A DNA stretch of 64,000 nucleotides from Bodo saltans (lineage: Eukaryota > Euglenozoa > Kinetoplastea > Eubodonida > Bodonidae): NCBI GenBank assembly GCA_001460835.1, contig CYKH01000376.1, forward strand, positions 945-64,944. Reading direction: 5' to 3'. The notes below the pieces were generated by a model, which was not told where the DNA came from, searched no databases, and saw only the letters and a program-made list of their open reading frames with translations. The translations under genes and the position numbers were made by a program. Positions 17,230-26,583 of the stretch are shown here, piece by piece (position 1 is the first letter of the stretch; every line of letters begins with the position of its first letter).

Positions 17230-19635
17230 ATGAGCTTCAATCGATCCCCGCTGCTCATAGCGGGCTGGTTCGCCATTCTTCTTTTGATTAAGTGTGTCTC
17301 GAGCGATGGTGCCCGGAACGGTGACATCCCATGTCCAGCGCTGTGTGGGGATGTGTGTACACCAGCAACGACGACTGTCCCACCCATCGCGGCCATCAAC
17401 TCGTACTTATTGAGCCAAAGTAGGAGTGTTCACGAGTACCAGTTCAACCACTCTGCAGGCACTGCAAGTAGAAACGCTAGCATGCTCCCTGATTGTAGCC
17501 CGTACACATGGGCCGAGACGTACCGTGGGGTGAGGACATCCACCGTTGCGCTGACTGCGCGTGCAATGCTGTCCGTTGGCGACTCATGGACCTCTAAGAG
17601 CTTGATTCGCTCCCTTAGCACACATGAAGGGAATGCGTACGGCACTCTCAACGGATCTGCCCTCTGTGCCCTACAAGACTTGGGGTACAAGTATTTTCAG
17701 AATACACTCGCGCCCCTCGGTTACGGAGAGTGCTTTCACTTCGACTGGGTGTCCAGTGTGGGCCACTTCCCAGACCCTGAAAACGAGAATCTAACGATTC
17801 CATTCGCCTCAGGGACTCCAGCATTGCAAAACACCGTGTTGCTTGGCATTTCTGCATTAGCGCTGGATGGGAGACTACAAGTAGCTCCATCCTTATCTGC
17901 TGGCATGTTCGAGAATTTTATCTATGTGTTAGAGTTGATGCAGATCCAAAATTTGTTTGCGGAGAGCCCACAGAAGATGCCTGGGATGTCAGCACGGCAC
18001 GCTGTAGCATCTCAGGTAACTGAGGTTGAGACAACTGCAGCTCCAACATCCCCAGCAACAACAACAGCAGCATCAGGGGAGGACGATAACCCAACATTTC
18101 ATCCCCTCCCCCCTGTCCGGACACTCAGTGTTTCATTGGAGATGACCGACACGGTAGAGGTCAACACCACCACCGCCGCACCCAACACGACGACGACAAC
18201 TGAGGAGCCAAGCACCACCACCACCACCACAACCTCTGAAGCACCGAACACCACCACCACCACAACGACCACGACCGCTGTAATTACCAGCACAACTACG
18301 GAGGCGCCAACAACGACGACGACCAGCAGCGAAGCACCCAACTCAACAACAAGTGAACCAACAACCACAACAACAACGGTGGAACCTACATCAACGTCGT
18401 CACCAACCAACGCAATATCGACCACGGGTGAGCAGAACACAACCACGACGAGCGCTCCCGTTACAACAATCGAGCCGTCAACGACGACGACTGCACCGGC
18501 AATGAACACCAGCACCATGCCGACATCAACTGACTTAACAACAACAACAACAACAACGGAGCCGACGACGACGACCACCACAACAGACGTCACAACGACT
18601 TCGGAACCTTCGACGACGACGGCAGAGCCCAACACGACGACGACAGCTCCATCAACTTCTGAGCCCACGACGACAACAACGACAGTTGCACCGGCGACCC
18701 CAGTGCCGACCATCGCTCCTGATTTCCATGCACAAATGCTCACTCAGTGCCTCTTGCTGTCGTGGATGCGTGGCTTCTCAGAGTTCCAAGTGCGCTACCC
18801 GGGCATTCTCACCGCATACCAATCGGCTCAAGTTGAGACTGTGTGGAATCAAACCAACAAGACTGTGGCGCAGTGGTTTTGTTCTGCATCCATGCTGAAT
18901 ATGTCTCGAACAAGCCCTTTTATTCCGTTTTCCATCGACCTTGTGTCATTCGCTTACAACAACACGAACGACGTGTGGACTCAGTGCGTAGGGTTGGCCG
19001 CGATTGGAACTCTCTTGGACACAATGTGCTCATCTTACCCACTTAGCTTCAATATTCTGAATACGGTCATGAGTACGTTTGCGGTGCGAAATGCAAACAA
19101 CGTTGTTCTTGGCATCGCTGCTAGTGTAAGAGAGCAGCGGCAAGGAATAGTCGATGTGGATGTGACTGGCGTGTGCCTCATGGCCGCACGAAGACTACAA
19201 GCGGCGTATCTACCCTCCTTCATCACAGAGTTTGTCTCTATCATCGAAGCGCTGGGAGGCAATACGTCTTTCATGGTGCAGCAAGATTGTGAACGAATTG
19301 ATGAGTCGTACCCAAGTGCTGGAGCTTTTGACACCAGTCGGCCCACTGCGGAGTGCGGCGGCCCTTTGTTGTCACTTCGCACGTCCGCTATCCGTTACCT
19401 TGCGCTCAAAGGAACCAACCCGTTTGACGTCGTTTCTTCTTTTCCGACCCTGCCACCGGTGCCTACCTCGCCACCTGTGGCACAGCCGCAATCCACTGTC
19501 AATATGGTGATCGGCGGTGCTGTTGGAGGCGTTGTCGTGCTAGTTGCGTTGGCCGTGATATTCCGCCGAGTGAGGCGTGCTCCGAAGACGGAGGTGCTCC
19601 TTCAAGCGCCTTCGGAGAATCTTGGGTTCTACTAA
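17230..19635 (+). CDS. Mucin-like surface glycoprotein with long threonine-rich stalk and C-terminal membrane span
   Basis: The 801-residue protein starts with a signal peptide (LLIAGWFAILLLIKCVSSDG). Residues about 30-260 form a Cys-containing ectodomain with several N-glycosylation sequons. About 310-500 is an almost pure Thr/Ser/Pro/Glu stalk with runs of threonine, a likely O-glycosylation target. About 500-740 is a second globular domain (MLTQCLLLSWMRGF; VWTQCVGLAAIGTLLDTMC). A single membrane span near 760-785 (VVMVIGG-like: VNMVIGGAVGGVVVLVALAV) is followed by a short basic cytoplasmic tail. The opposite strand of the stalk is open for over 200 codons of valine, which is an artefact of the Thr codons. 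The globular domains match no family I recognise. A surface coat or adhesion role is inference. Confidence 0.75.
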   Translation: MSFNRSPLLIAGWFAILLLIKCVSSDGARNGDIPCPALCGDVCTPATTTVPPIAAINSYLLSQSRSVHEYQFNHSAGTASRNASMLPDCSPYTWAETYRGVRTSTVALTARAMLSVGDSWTSKSLIRSLSTHEGNAYGTLNGSALCALQDLGYKYFQNTLAPLGYGECFHFDWVSSVGHFPDPENENLTIPFASGTPALQNTVLLGISALALDGRLQVAPSLSAGMFENFIYVLELMQIQNLFAESPQKMPGMSARHAVASQVTEVETTAAPTSPATTTAASGEDDNPTFHPLPPVRTLSVSLEMTDTVEVNTTTAAPNTTTTTEEPSTTTTTTTSEAPNTTTTTTTTTAVITSTTTEAPTTTTTSSEAPNSTTSEPTTTTTTVEPTSTSSPTNAISTTGEQNTTTTSAPVTTIEPSTTTTAPAMNTSTMPTSTDLTTTTTTTEPTTTTTTTDVTTTSEPSTTTAEPNTTTTAPSTSEPTTTTTTVAPATPVPTIAPDFHAQMLTQCLLLSWMRGFSEFQVRYPGILTAYQSAQVETVWNQTNKTVAQWFCSASMLNMSRTSPFIPFSIDLVSFAYNNTNDVWTQCVGLAAIGTLLDTMCSSYPLSFNILNTVMSTFAVRNANNVVLGIAASVREQRQGIVDVDVTGVCLMAARRLQAAYLPSFITEFVSIIEALGGNTSFMVQQDCERIDESYPSAGAFDTSRPTAECGGPLLSLRTSAIRYLALKGTNPFDVVSSFPTLPPVPTSPPVAQPQSTVNMVIGGAVGGVVVLVALAVIFRRVRRAPKTEVLLQAPSENLGFY
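18150..18715 (+). repeat. Low-complexity ACN-codon tract encoding the threonine stalk
   Basis: Long stretches are made of ACC, ACA and ACG codons with interspersed GAG/GAA and CC-containing codons. The codon mix varies, so the repeat is selected at protein level or is an old expanded repeat rather than a perfect microsatellite. Confidence 0.8.
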
Positions 19636-19942
19636 ATACCTCAGCTGAAAGCAAGGCGAATGCAAGCGGAAGCAAGTCACCACATGTCTCTCAGCGCGAG
19701 TCACACCACCAGCGCAAGCAACCTGAAATTTCTGGTGAAAACGTTGCAATTAATCCGTTAAAGGACTCGTTTTGTTGTTCCCGTCTTTTTTTTCCTTTTA
19801 CAAATTAAACTTCTTGAAAATACAGCGGCGAGAGAGATCAGATGCTTGCAATCCAACGCACCATTGTTTCTACGGATTTGCCTTCGCTACTCGGACACAC
19901 AAATAACATCATAACAAGAGTAGGTACATTCTTATTGGACTT
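19636..19942. other. Intergenic region, no gene seen
   Basis: No protein-like open frame is found. It contains a T-rich tract near 19785-19815 that may serve polyadenylation of the upstream gene or splicing of the next. Confidence 0.5.
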
Positions 19943-20479
19943 ATGTTGTGTCGCACATTGGCACGCAGAGGGATTCACCGCGTTGAGGTGAAGCATCCAA
20001 AGAACCTTTCCGTGCCCTGTGCCCAGAGATGGTCCTTGAGGTTAGCTAGTGCCAGTATCTTCAATGAGTACATTGACCCATCCAACCCAGGTTCATGGCA
20101 GGTAGAAGATGAGCGCCACTTGTCCCCTGAATTTCACACCTTCACCGGTCATGAGATGAGAAGCATGAGGCCTGGTTACGGTCAAAATTTGCCAGAGTAC
20201 ATTATGAAGAAGCGGCTTCCGAACGGTACACACTACGAAATGCTCAGGAAAGATCTTCCTGTGCAGGATAACGCCATGTACGGCAAGCAGCTGTGGGATG
20301 TCACTGTTCACGGTGCTTCGATGCCCACCACATACCGCATGCACAAAGATATCAACAAGGCGCAGCGTAATGACAGAAAGATCTCAAGCAATCGGTTTAA
20401 GATTGCGATCGGCAGTGGTGCCAAGAACCCACCAGAGGGATTCCAAGCCATTCCAGATGAGACGGAAAGTGAAGAGTAG
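19943..20479 (+). CDS. Conserved-looking hypothetical protein, probably mitochondrial
   Basis: The 178-residue product opens with MLCRTLARRGIHRVEVK, a basic, hydroxylated, amphipathic stretch like a mitochondrial presequence. The rest is a soluble sequence rich in Tyr, His, Met and Pro (YGQNLPEYIMKKRLPNGTHY; YGKQLWDVTVHGASMPTTY) with an acidic end. Small proteins of this composition in kinetoplastids are often mitoribosomal or respiratory complex components, but no family motif is recognised, so this is only a guess from composition. The start is the first ATG of the frame and shortly follows a CT-rich stretch. Confidence 0.7.
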   Translation: MLCRTLARRGIHRVEVKHPKNLSVPCAQRWSLRLASASIFNEYIDPSNPGSWQVEDERHLSPEFHTFTGHEMRSMRPGYGQNLPEYIMKKRLPNGTHYEMLRKDLPVQDNAMYGKQLWDVTVHGASMPTTYRMHKDINKAQRNDRKISSNRFKIAIGSGAKNPPEGFQAIPDETESEE

Positions 20480-20625
20480 CAACATCAACATGCGCCTCTG
20501 TGTATTTTTCCCCCCAAACATTCCTCCTTGAGTGAACTCTTTACATCCAAACCGTCCTTACTTGCGTTTTGTACAAAGCAAGGAAAAATAAACAGATAGT
20601 GAACTTCGATAGAACGTCCGACCAG

Positions 20626-22800
20626 ATGACCGCGGTAGATGAAGAGATATTTCGCTTGATCGACACGAGGGGTATCGGTTCTGTGACACTCGATCAAGTT
20701 CTAGACTTTGCCGTTCACGTCAAAAAATGCATGAGCGTGGCAGATGTCACCCAAATATTTTCGTTGCTGCAAGATAAAAAAGGGAACGTGGATCGCGCAT
20801 CCTTTCCTCGTCTCCTTCGCGGAATTGAATCTGGGAGCCGATCCAGCGGCAGCGAACTGCTCGAGCTCCACCTCACTTCATTGTATCGTCATTTGTTTGC
20901 TCTTGTGGACGAAGATGGGGGCGGGACGCTCAGCCGTTCGGAAGTTCGTCCGCTGCTGGACACCATCATTCAAGTGTTTGGCGTGAAGACGATCACAGAC
21001 GTAGGCATTGTCTTTCGCAGCGTGGGAGTGGGAATGAACGATGACATTCTTTTCCCGCAGTTTCGAACGATCGTCAGCCGTATTGTAGGATCCCACCCCG
21101 TCTCACATGTGGTGCATGCCTTCCAGGAGGCCAAGGCGAAGAAGAAGGCCGCAGCAGAGCGAGGAGCAAGGCTTAGAGCATTGACAGGCGTGTTGAATTC
21201 AACCACAGGAGGTACCACTGCAGAACCCAGCATTCATGGATCATCGTTTGAGGCGGATAAGGATGCTCTAATCAAGCAGCTTGAAGACCGCATCAAGGAA
21301 TTGGAACGGGATGGCGCCGCTGGACGAAGAAGCAGTATCACTCGAACGTCGCGAGGCCACCCACTTGCTGATGGTGATGAGGATGATGGCGGCGGTGATC
21401 GAACCAGCGTCCCTGTGAAACCCATAGCTGTTTCACAAAGCGCGTTGGTGTCATTTGAGCTCGATGGTGATTCCTCTGCGGCGGACGTTGCGACCCTTGG
21501 CCGGTTGGCGATCCAAGCTACGTGTACGGATGCTATGTTCCGCACGATTTTAGACGCATCGAGTTGGTCTCGAGATGCATCATCCTACGCGCAGCTTGTA
21601 GAGATGGTGACCAAGGCCCAGCAACGCGTATCGGTCGTCTCGTTAGCAGTGCTCAAGCAAGTGAACGATGGTGTGGCGAAAACGTTATCGGCTGGGGATC
21701 GGTTCCCATCTGACAACGATAGTGATGATGGTGAAACGTTTGAGATTGCAGGAGACGCCGCGTCGAAACACTTTTCACCTGACGAGGATGCGCTGTGCAT
21801 TGTACAGACAGTGCTGCATGCGTTTCCCGCCACTACGGGGCATTTTCATGAGCTACAGCAACACCGTGAATCACTGGCTATGGCTGCTGCAGCCACTGCG
21901 CACCTCTCAGCGTACCGGAAAAAGATCTCGTACGCAGTCATTGAGTTCCAGCAGGCGTCGTGTGCGTTGATCAGCACAGCCCTTGCTCTCCGCAGTTATC
22001 TTGGTGATGTGGAGAATGCTTTTATGACAGCGCAGCTGAATACTTCGACATCTCCGGTTTCAAAAGACGATCGGCTCATGTTTCTTGCGCGGAACGCTGA
22101 GTTACGATCGACATTCTCGACTGTGTTCGTTGCGTTGACTGCGACAGCGTCTCAGCTTGTGGAGTCCCTGGCTTCTCATTACACAAAGTCAAAGGACCGT
22201 GCATGTCAAGCGAACCTCGCTCCTGTGGTACACGCTGACTGTGCATCCCCTTCACCACGGGATGCATTGTACGAGCGGCATCGGTCTGGGAGTCCATCAC
22301 GTTCGCCGCTGAGTGTGTCTAGACCTCCTCGGTCGCGTGCTCGGCGCACGATGGAGCGCAGGGGACCGGAACGCGTCGACGCTCTTGTAACAGATCACCT
22401 CATTCAGCGTGGAGTGGCTGTCCCGCCCAACTTTGGGCGTGTTGTGGAGGGTCGAAGTCCTACCTCAGAGGGAGCAGCTACACCCGGTAGCACCGTTGCA
22501 TCGAGCAATGGTTGCAACGGTCCCCGCAGCTTTTATTCGTTTGGTATGAAGAAGATTGAGCTTAGTGCCCTTGATGATCACACTCTTTGTGTCCATGTCG
22601 GCGGCGGTTTTTTACTGTTCGAGGAATATTGCAAGGCACACACCGAGTTCGAAACCATCAAGTGGCTCCGCCACGGTGTCGGCGAAGGCAGGACAACCTC
22701 GGTCGCACAGGACAACCGCGGGAGGAGTGTCTCCCATCAAAATCAGCCGCGTGGTGCGTCACCCTCGGCGGCAGCACGATCACTGTTCTCCGCAAGCTAA
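20626..22800 (+). CDS. EF-hand domain protein with long disordered C-terminal half
   Basis: The 724-residue protein has EF-hand-like helices in its first 160 residues. One loop (DEDGGGTLSRSE, in ALVDEDGGGTLSRSEVRPLL) has acids at positions 1, 3 and 12 and looks able to bind calcium; the preceding ones (IDTRGIGSVTLDQVLDF; LQDKKGNVDRASF) are degenerate. A coiled coil follows near 205-250 (DALIKQLEDRIKELERD), then a helical middle and a Ser/Arg/Pro-rich tail. The C-terminus contains HTLCVHVGGGFLLFEEYCKA, a possible small folded element. The frame continues upstream only through TTG at 20569, so the ATG at 20626 is used. A calcium-responsive cytoskeletal or flagellar role is plausible. Confidence 0.75.
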   Translation: MTAVDEEIFRLIDTRGIGSVTLDQVLDFAVHVKKCMSVADVTQIFSLLQDKKGNVDRASFPRLLRGIESGSRSSGSELLELHLTSLYRHLFALVDEDGGGTLSRSEVRPLLDTIIQVFGVKTITDVGIVFRSVGVGMNDDILFPQFRTIVSRIVGSHPVSHVVHAFQEAKAKKKAAAERGARLRALTGVLNSTTGGTTAEPSIHGSSFEADKDALIKQLEDRIKELERDGAAGRRSSITRTSRGHPLADGDEDDGGGDRTSVPVKPIAVSQSALVSFELDGDSSAADVATLGRLAIQATCTDAMFRTILDASSWSRDASSYAQLVEMVTKAQQRVSVVSLAVLKQVNDGVAKTLSAGDRFPSDNDSDDGETFEIAGDAASKHFSPDEDALCIVQTVLHAFPATTGHFHELQQHRESLAMAAAATAHLSAYRKKISYAVIEFQQASCALISTALALRSYLGDVENAFMTAQLNTSTSPVSKDDRLMFLARNAELRSTFSTVFVALTATASQLVESLASHYTKSKDRACQANLAPVVHADCASPSPRDALYERHRSGSPSRSPLSVSRPPRSRARRTMERRGPERVDALVTDHLIQRGVAVPPNFGRVVEGRSPTSEGAATPGSTVASSNGCNGPRSFYSFGMKKIELSALDDHTLCVHVGGGFLLFEEYCKAHTEFETIKWLRHGVGEGRTTSVAQDNRGRSVSHQNQPRGASPSAAARSLFSAS

Positions 22801-22998
22801 TTACATCGTTTGTTTGTGATTGTTGTACAATCTTTTCACTAACATCTTTTATGATTCATCGTAAGAAGGTAACTCAATTTGTTGTCAATTGAAGCTTTTC
22901 TTCCTTCTGCTTCTTTGTTTGCTTTTGCTCGTGTGGGTTGCTGAAGCAACACCTAAAGGATTCATGCTGAGGCATAGATTGCCCTTTCGCAAGCCCAT

Positions 22999-24282
22999 AT
23001 GGATCCGCTACACGCCAACGTCGCGATATCGGCAGATACTGCTCGAATATTGTCAGCTGTTGATGCAATGATGCTGAACAGCTCCTCCATTGTCCTTACT
23101 GGACCCCAGAAATTGGAAACCGGTGTCGTTTCAACGCCACGCCAGCGGCCAAAAGGTGAGGAGCCTCTCCCGACGCCGCAACCTATCCCAACGCGCAGCA
23201 TTGGCATCATGTGTGATGGCCCCCGCACTTGTGCGGTTGGCGTTCAGTACGGGGAGGGATGTGGATGGGGAGTTCGGGCCACGGCGACCAACACAGACGA
23301 GGTGGATTCGAAAGATTTGGTGCCAGCACCGGTGCCTCAGCGAACTGCTGTCGTTGATGCGACACTCAAGAGTGTGTCCACTGCCTCGATCCAAACTGTT
23401 GCCCCTCGCACGCAGCACTCGTCGACAGATCCCATTCCAATGACCACGGTTGGGGTGCTAACAGACATCAACGGTGGCGATATTGTGGAAACTGGTATGA
23501 TGCAACACATATTCATGCAAGCGATTGGGGCGCATTGTCGCAACCTTGAGCGCACCATCAGTGACACACTGACGCGGCTATCGCAACGTATCACGAGAGC
23601 CCGCAGCACGATTCACGTTGCGGAGCATCACATTGCGTCCACCCAGAGCGCTGTGAGGTCAGCATCCACCAGGAATAGTGCACTGGAAAAGGAAAACAAG
23701 GAGTTAAAGGCACGAATTTTGAGTCTTCAAGAGGACACTGCCATTAAGGAGGGAGAGTTGAATACGATGAGATTATTGTGCGAAGAAATGGCTCGCAACG
23801 CCGAAGCTTCCAACGCCGAAAAAGAGCGACACCGTCAACACGCTGCGTTCCTCGAACAGCGATTCGATTCCATGTTGACAAGCCGCATGATGTCATCGTC
23901 CGCGACGGAAGCCAAGCGGACATCTAGAGCGCCTATCGATGAACCTGATGATGAATTTCGCAGCGACTCTTCGACATCCTTCTCATGTCGTGAGCCTGTC
24001 GACCATGCGACGACGGATCATCATGTACAGCAGGCGTCCTCGACACGACCACCTCGATATCGAAAGGCGCACTCCTCCTCGCCTCTATCCCCTCCGATGC
24101 ATTCCCGCAATTACCACCATCCGCGCGGTGCATCTTCCAGTCCCGCTGTTCATGCAGCGACTCCACAACCACCGCAGGAGGTGGAAGAGATAATGCGATC
24201 GTTGTACGATCAGTGCACAGCAGCATTGAAGTTAGCCGATGACCGGGATGTAAGGGGAGGTGTAACATCTGTAGCCAAATGA
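22999..24282 (+). CDS. Coiled-coil hypothetical protein with QT/TD-type short motifs
   Basis: The 427-residue product has a disordered N-terminal third containing several short motifs with beta-strand pattern and T-D or Q-T cores (SIGIMCDG, ATNTDEVD, ASIQTVAP, TTVGVLTD). A helical coiled coil follows at about 165-295 (LEKENKELKARILSLQEDTA). The C-terminal region is Ser/His/Pro-rich and ends with a short helix (EVEEIMRSLYDQCTAALKLA). The motifs resemble the binding sites of dynein light chain LC8, which often sit beside coiled coils; this is a suggestion only. The ATG at 22999 is the first in frame. No known family is recognised. Confidence 0.7.
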   Translation: MDPLHANVAISADTARILSAVDAMMLNSSSIVLTGPQKLETGVVSTPRQRPKGEEPLPTPQPIPTRSIGIMCDGPRTCAVGVQYGEGCGWGVRATATNTDEVDSKDLVPAPVPQRTAVVDATLKSVSTASIQTVAPRTQHSSTDPIPMTTVGVLTDINGGDIVETGMMQHIFMQAIGAHCRNLERTISDTLTRLSQRITRARSTIHVAEHHIASTQSAVRSASTRNSALEKENKELKARILSLQEDTAIKEGELNTMRLLCEEMARNAEASNAEKERHRQHAAFLEQRFDSMLTSRMMSSSATEAKRTSRAPIDEPDDEFRSDSSTSFSCREPVDHATTDHHVQQASSTRPPRYRKAHSSSPLSPPMHSRNYHHPRGASSSPAVHAATPQPPQEVEEIMRSLYDQCTAALKLADDRDVRGGVTSVAK

Positions 24283-24448
24283 AGAGTCACGTCCTCATCA
24301 AAAGACCATTCATAGAACTTGTGCAATTCCACAAATTGTTGAACTCGTCCTCTGCGCAAAAAGGCCTTCTTTATGTTGTGTGTCGTGCACTGTTTCCATT
24401 TCTCTCTCGTATTCCTTTCAAAAAAAAAAAAACCCCGAAGACGACAAC

Positions 24449-25027
24449 ATGTCGATTTCTGTTGCAGCTGCTGGAGGCAGTCCTCCAGAACTTTCTGGCA
24501 TTGTCACTCGTGACTACGCAACGCAAGTATTTCGACTGTACGATTTCAACCACAGAGATGAGGTGACGGTGGACGATATGCCTTTTGTACTGACGGCATT
24601 GGGATATGACCCGGATGCAACATTGTCCGCCGCAATCTCCTTTATGTGCGATGACGACGCGCCGGGTTCATCGACGACCCGCACTCCCACCGTGACCCAA
24701 GATGCGAACGTGAATTTCCTGCGCCTGTCAACTCGGCCAATCCGTGACGTTCCCACGGTGATTAAGTTGGACAGGTTCCTCTCTGGCCTTGCGGAATTGC
24801 AGGCAATGAGAGGATGCGTCGGTGATCTTGTCTCGACAAGTTTCCGATTGTTTGACATTCAACGACGTGGCATTATCTCTATCGAGGATATGATCGCAAC
24901 TGCGTGTTTGGGTGGCAACAGCGCACTCAGCGCAGAGGAGTGCAAAGACATTGTTCAGTCATTGAAGGGCAGTAGCTCCATCAAGGGGCTGACATTGAGA
25001 GACTTTCGAACGTACTTGGGAGCGTAG
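24449..25027 (+). CDS. Small EF-hand-fold protein with degenerate calcium loops
   Basis: The 192-residue protein has the calmodulin/centrin helix pattern. Near residues 25-55 lies FRLYDFNHRDEVTVDDMPFV, and near 135-165 FRLFDIQRRGIISIEDMIAT. In the loops the first Asp and the last Asp are kept, but positions 3, 5 and 7 are mostly Asn, Gln, Arg or Ile, so calcium binding is doubtful. It may be a structural axonemal or calmodulin-like light chain. The frame opens upstream at 24380, but the ATG at 24449 follows an A-rich leader and AG at 24439-24440 and gives the more sensible N-terminus (MSISVAAAGGSPPE). Confidence 0.75.
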   Translation: MSISVAAAGGSPPELSGIVTRDYATQVFRLYDFNHRDEVTVDDMPFVLTALGYDPDATLSAAISFMCDDDAPGSSTTRTPTVTQDANVNFLRLSTRPIRDVPTVIKLDRFLSGLAELQAMRGCVGDLVSTSFRLFDIQRRGIISIEDMIATACLGGNSALSAEECKDIVQSLKGSSSIKGLTLRDFRTYLGA

Positions 25028-25219
25028 TGATTTCTCCTCTCCGTCCAGAACTTTGTGTGTGTGGTCTTTTTGGCTCCTTGTTGAGGTTGATCTTGATGTT
25101 GTTGCCTTTTTTGCCGTATCGTTGATTGGAATGCTGTAAACGAGTGACAAAAAAAAGTTGGGAGGTAAAACATTAGGGAGGATGCAATCGATACGATAGT
25201 CTAGCGCTCGTCCAACACA

Positions 25220-26455
25220 ATGCATCATCCCTCAGTGAGCACTTGCTCGATTTCCCCAAGATGCGGATCTGCGAGGAGAGCCGAAGAAGCTTCATCACTT
25301 TCCAGGCCAGGGACTGGCCGCCGGGTTCTTGCGACAGACTCCCCCCGAGGACATTCCGCTTCGAGGCCTACGTCTTCCAGCCACAAGAAAATCGAACTGT
25401 TCTACTTGACCAGGCCGTCATCTGGCTATCAGCGCCGACAACTTGAAGCGCCGCTGTTTGCTGAGGATGTGGCGATTCAAAGGTCTCGCGTGTCGAGTGC
25501 TAGAGTTCAGAGGTCTGCGGTGGCAAGTGACCCTGAAACGCCAACTCACCTGCCTGCTCCGCAAAGTGCGGACACCACCGTTCACTTCCAATTTCCTCAA
25601 GATGCGCCAGAAGTGCGCAGAACGAGCAACCCCTGTGTAAATTGGCAAGATCCCGAGGAGGAAGAAGTGACCTTCACTGTCTTTCACCATCAACCAGCAC
25701 CGCCACTGGTATCGTCGTCAGCATCGACGCTACCATTTTCTCCCTTGGCGATGTTGCAGACACTCCGGACTCAACGATCGTCACTGCGACGCCCGAGCCG
25801 CCTCCCTACACCTCCTGTAATTCCACCGATCGAAGATCTTATCTCTGGGGGCGGCCGACGACGGGTATCACTGTTTCCTCAATACCCTTCGAGGAAAGAT
25901 GAGGTCACTGAGCAGAAGCCAAGACCACTTTCATCAAGCGACCACGAGGTTGACCTTGCCGATGCTGAGACTGGGATCGAAGCATTTCAGTTTAGAAGTG
26001 GCTCTCCTCTCGGCGCCGCACGCTCTACACTGGGTCCGCTAGATCGTGACGAGGACAAGCCACAAGAAGCCATCAACGCTGATCAAGCCAGGAAGCGTGC
26101 CTTCTACGCAAAAATGAACGATGTGATTGCCATCAACGCTGGTGTTCACCTCACAATACCGTCGTTCCCCTCGCTCCCACACTTCCAAACAATGCACCCA
26201 CTCGACCTAGCACGAGAAGTGAACACCAGTGAGCTGCCGTACTCCCTTCGTGTCGGAGGCTACTCGCCCAACGTAGCCACTGCTCGAGGCGATGAAACTA
26301 ACGCTGCTGGTGTGGCTGCGCTCGAAAACCGACGAGGATTCATGTCGGTTGCACAATGGAGAAGAGAGGGACGTGCTTCCAACTTTGTCATGCCGCCTAC
26401 CTGCAACCCGGGGCCGGTCGTTGCAAGTGGATGGTCATTTACAACACGTAAGTAG
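25220..26455 (+). CDS. Hypothetical Ser/Pro/Arg-rich protein
   Basis: The 411-residue product is mostly disordered, rich in Ser, Arg and Pro over residues 1-270. A better ordered C-terminal third follows with ARKRAFYAKMNDVIAINAGV, FPSLPHFQTMHPLDLAREV, LPYSLRVGGYSPN and MSVAQWRREGRASNF. The tail looks like the tryptophan and tyrosine-bearing segments of proteins that lie along microtubules, but no specific family is recognised. The ATG at 25220 is the first in frame and follows a short gap after the EF-hand gene. The function is unknown. Confidence 0.7.
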   Translation: MHHPSVSTCSISPRCGSARRAEEASSLSRPGTGRRVLATDSPRGHSASRPTSSSHKKIELFYLTRPSSGYQRRQLEAPLFAEDVAIQRSRVSSARVQRSAVASDPETPTHLPAPQSADTTVHFQFPQDAPEVRRTSNPCVNWQDPEEEEVTFTVFHHQPAPPLVSSSASTLPFSPLAMLQTLRTQRSSLRRPSRLPTPPVIPPIEDLISGGGRRRVSLFPQYPSRKDEVTEQKPRPLSSSDHEVDLADAETGIEAFQFRSGSPLGAARSTLGPLDRDEDKPQEAINADQARKRAFYAKMNDVIAINAGVHLTIPSFPSLPHFQTMHPLDLAREVNTSELPYSLRVGGYSPNVATARGDETNAAGVAALENRRGFMSVAQWRREGRASNFVMPPTCNPGPVVASGWSFTTRK

Positions 26456-26556
26456 CAAAGACGATGAAATGTACTATCTCAACTTGTCTTCCCATTCGAT
26501 CGTTTGGCCTTCCTCCTTCTTTTGTTTTCATCTTTGTCTTTCCTGCTTTTGTTTTC

Positions 26557-26558
26557 AG
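26557..26558 (+). promoter_or_regulatory. Predicted trans-splice acceptor AG for the ubiquitin-like gene
   Basis: One of the strongest polypyrimidine tracts in the window (about 26508-26556) ends in TTTTCAG. It lies 26 bases before the ATG at 26584 and excludes the upstream in-frame ATG at 26464. Confidence 0.65.
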
Positions 26559-26583
26559 AAGAATAAAACAAATACATCTCGCG

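Noticed and set aside
18099-18743. Minus-strand frame of over 200 codons, almost pure valine
   Set aside because: It is the complement of the threonine-codon stalk of the 17230 gene (ACN read backwards gives NGT/GTN codons).
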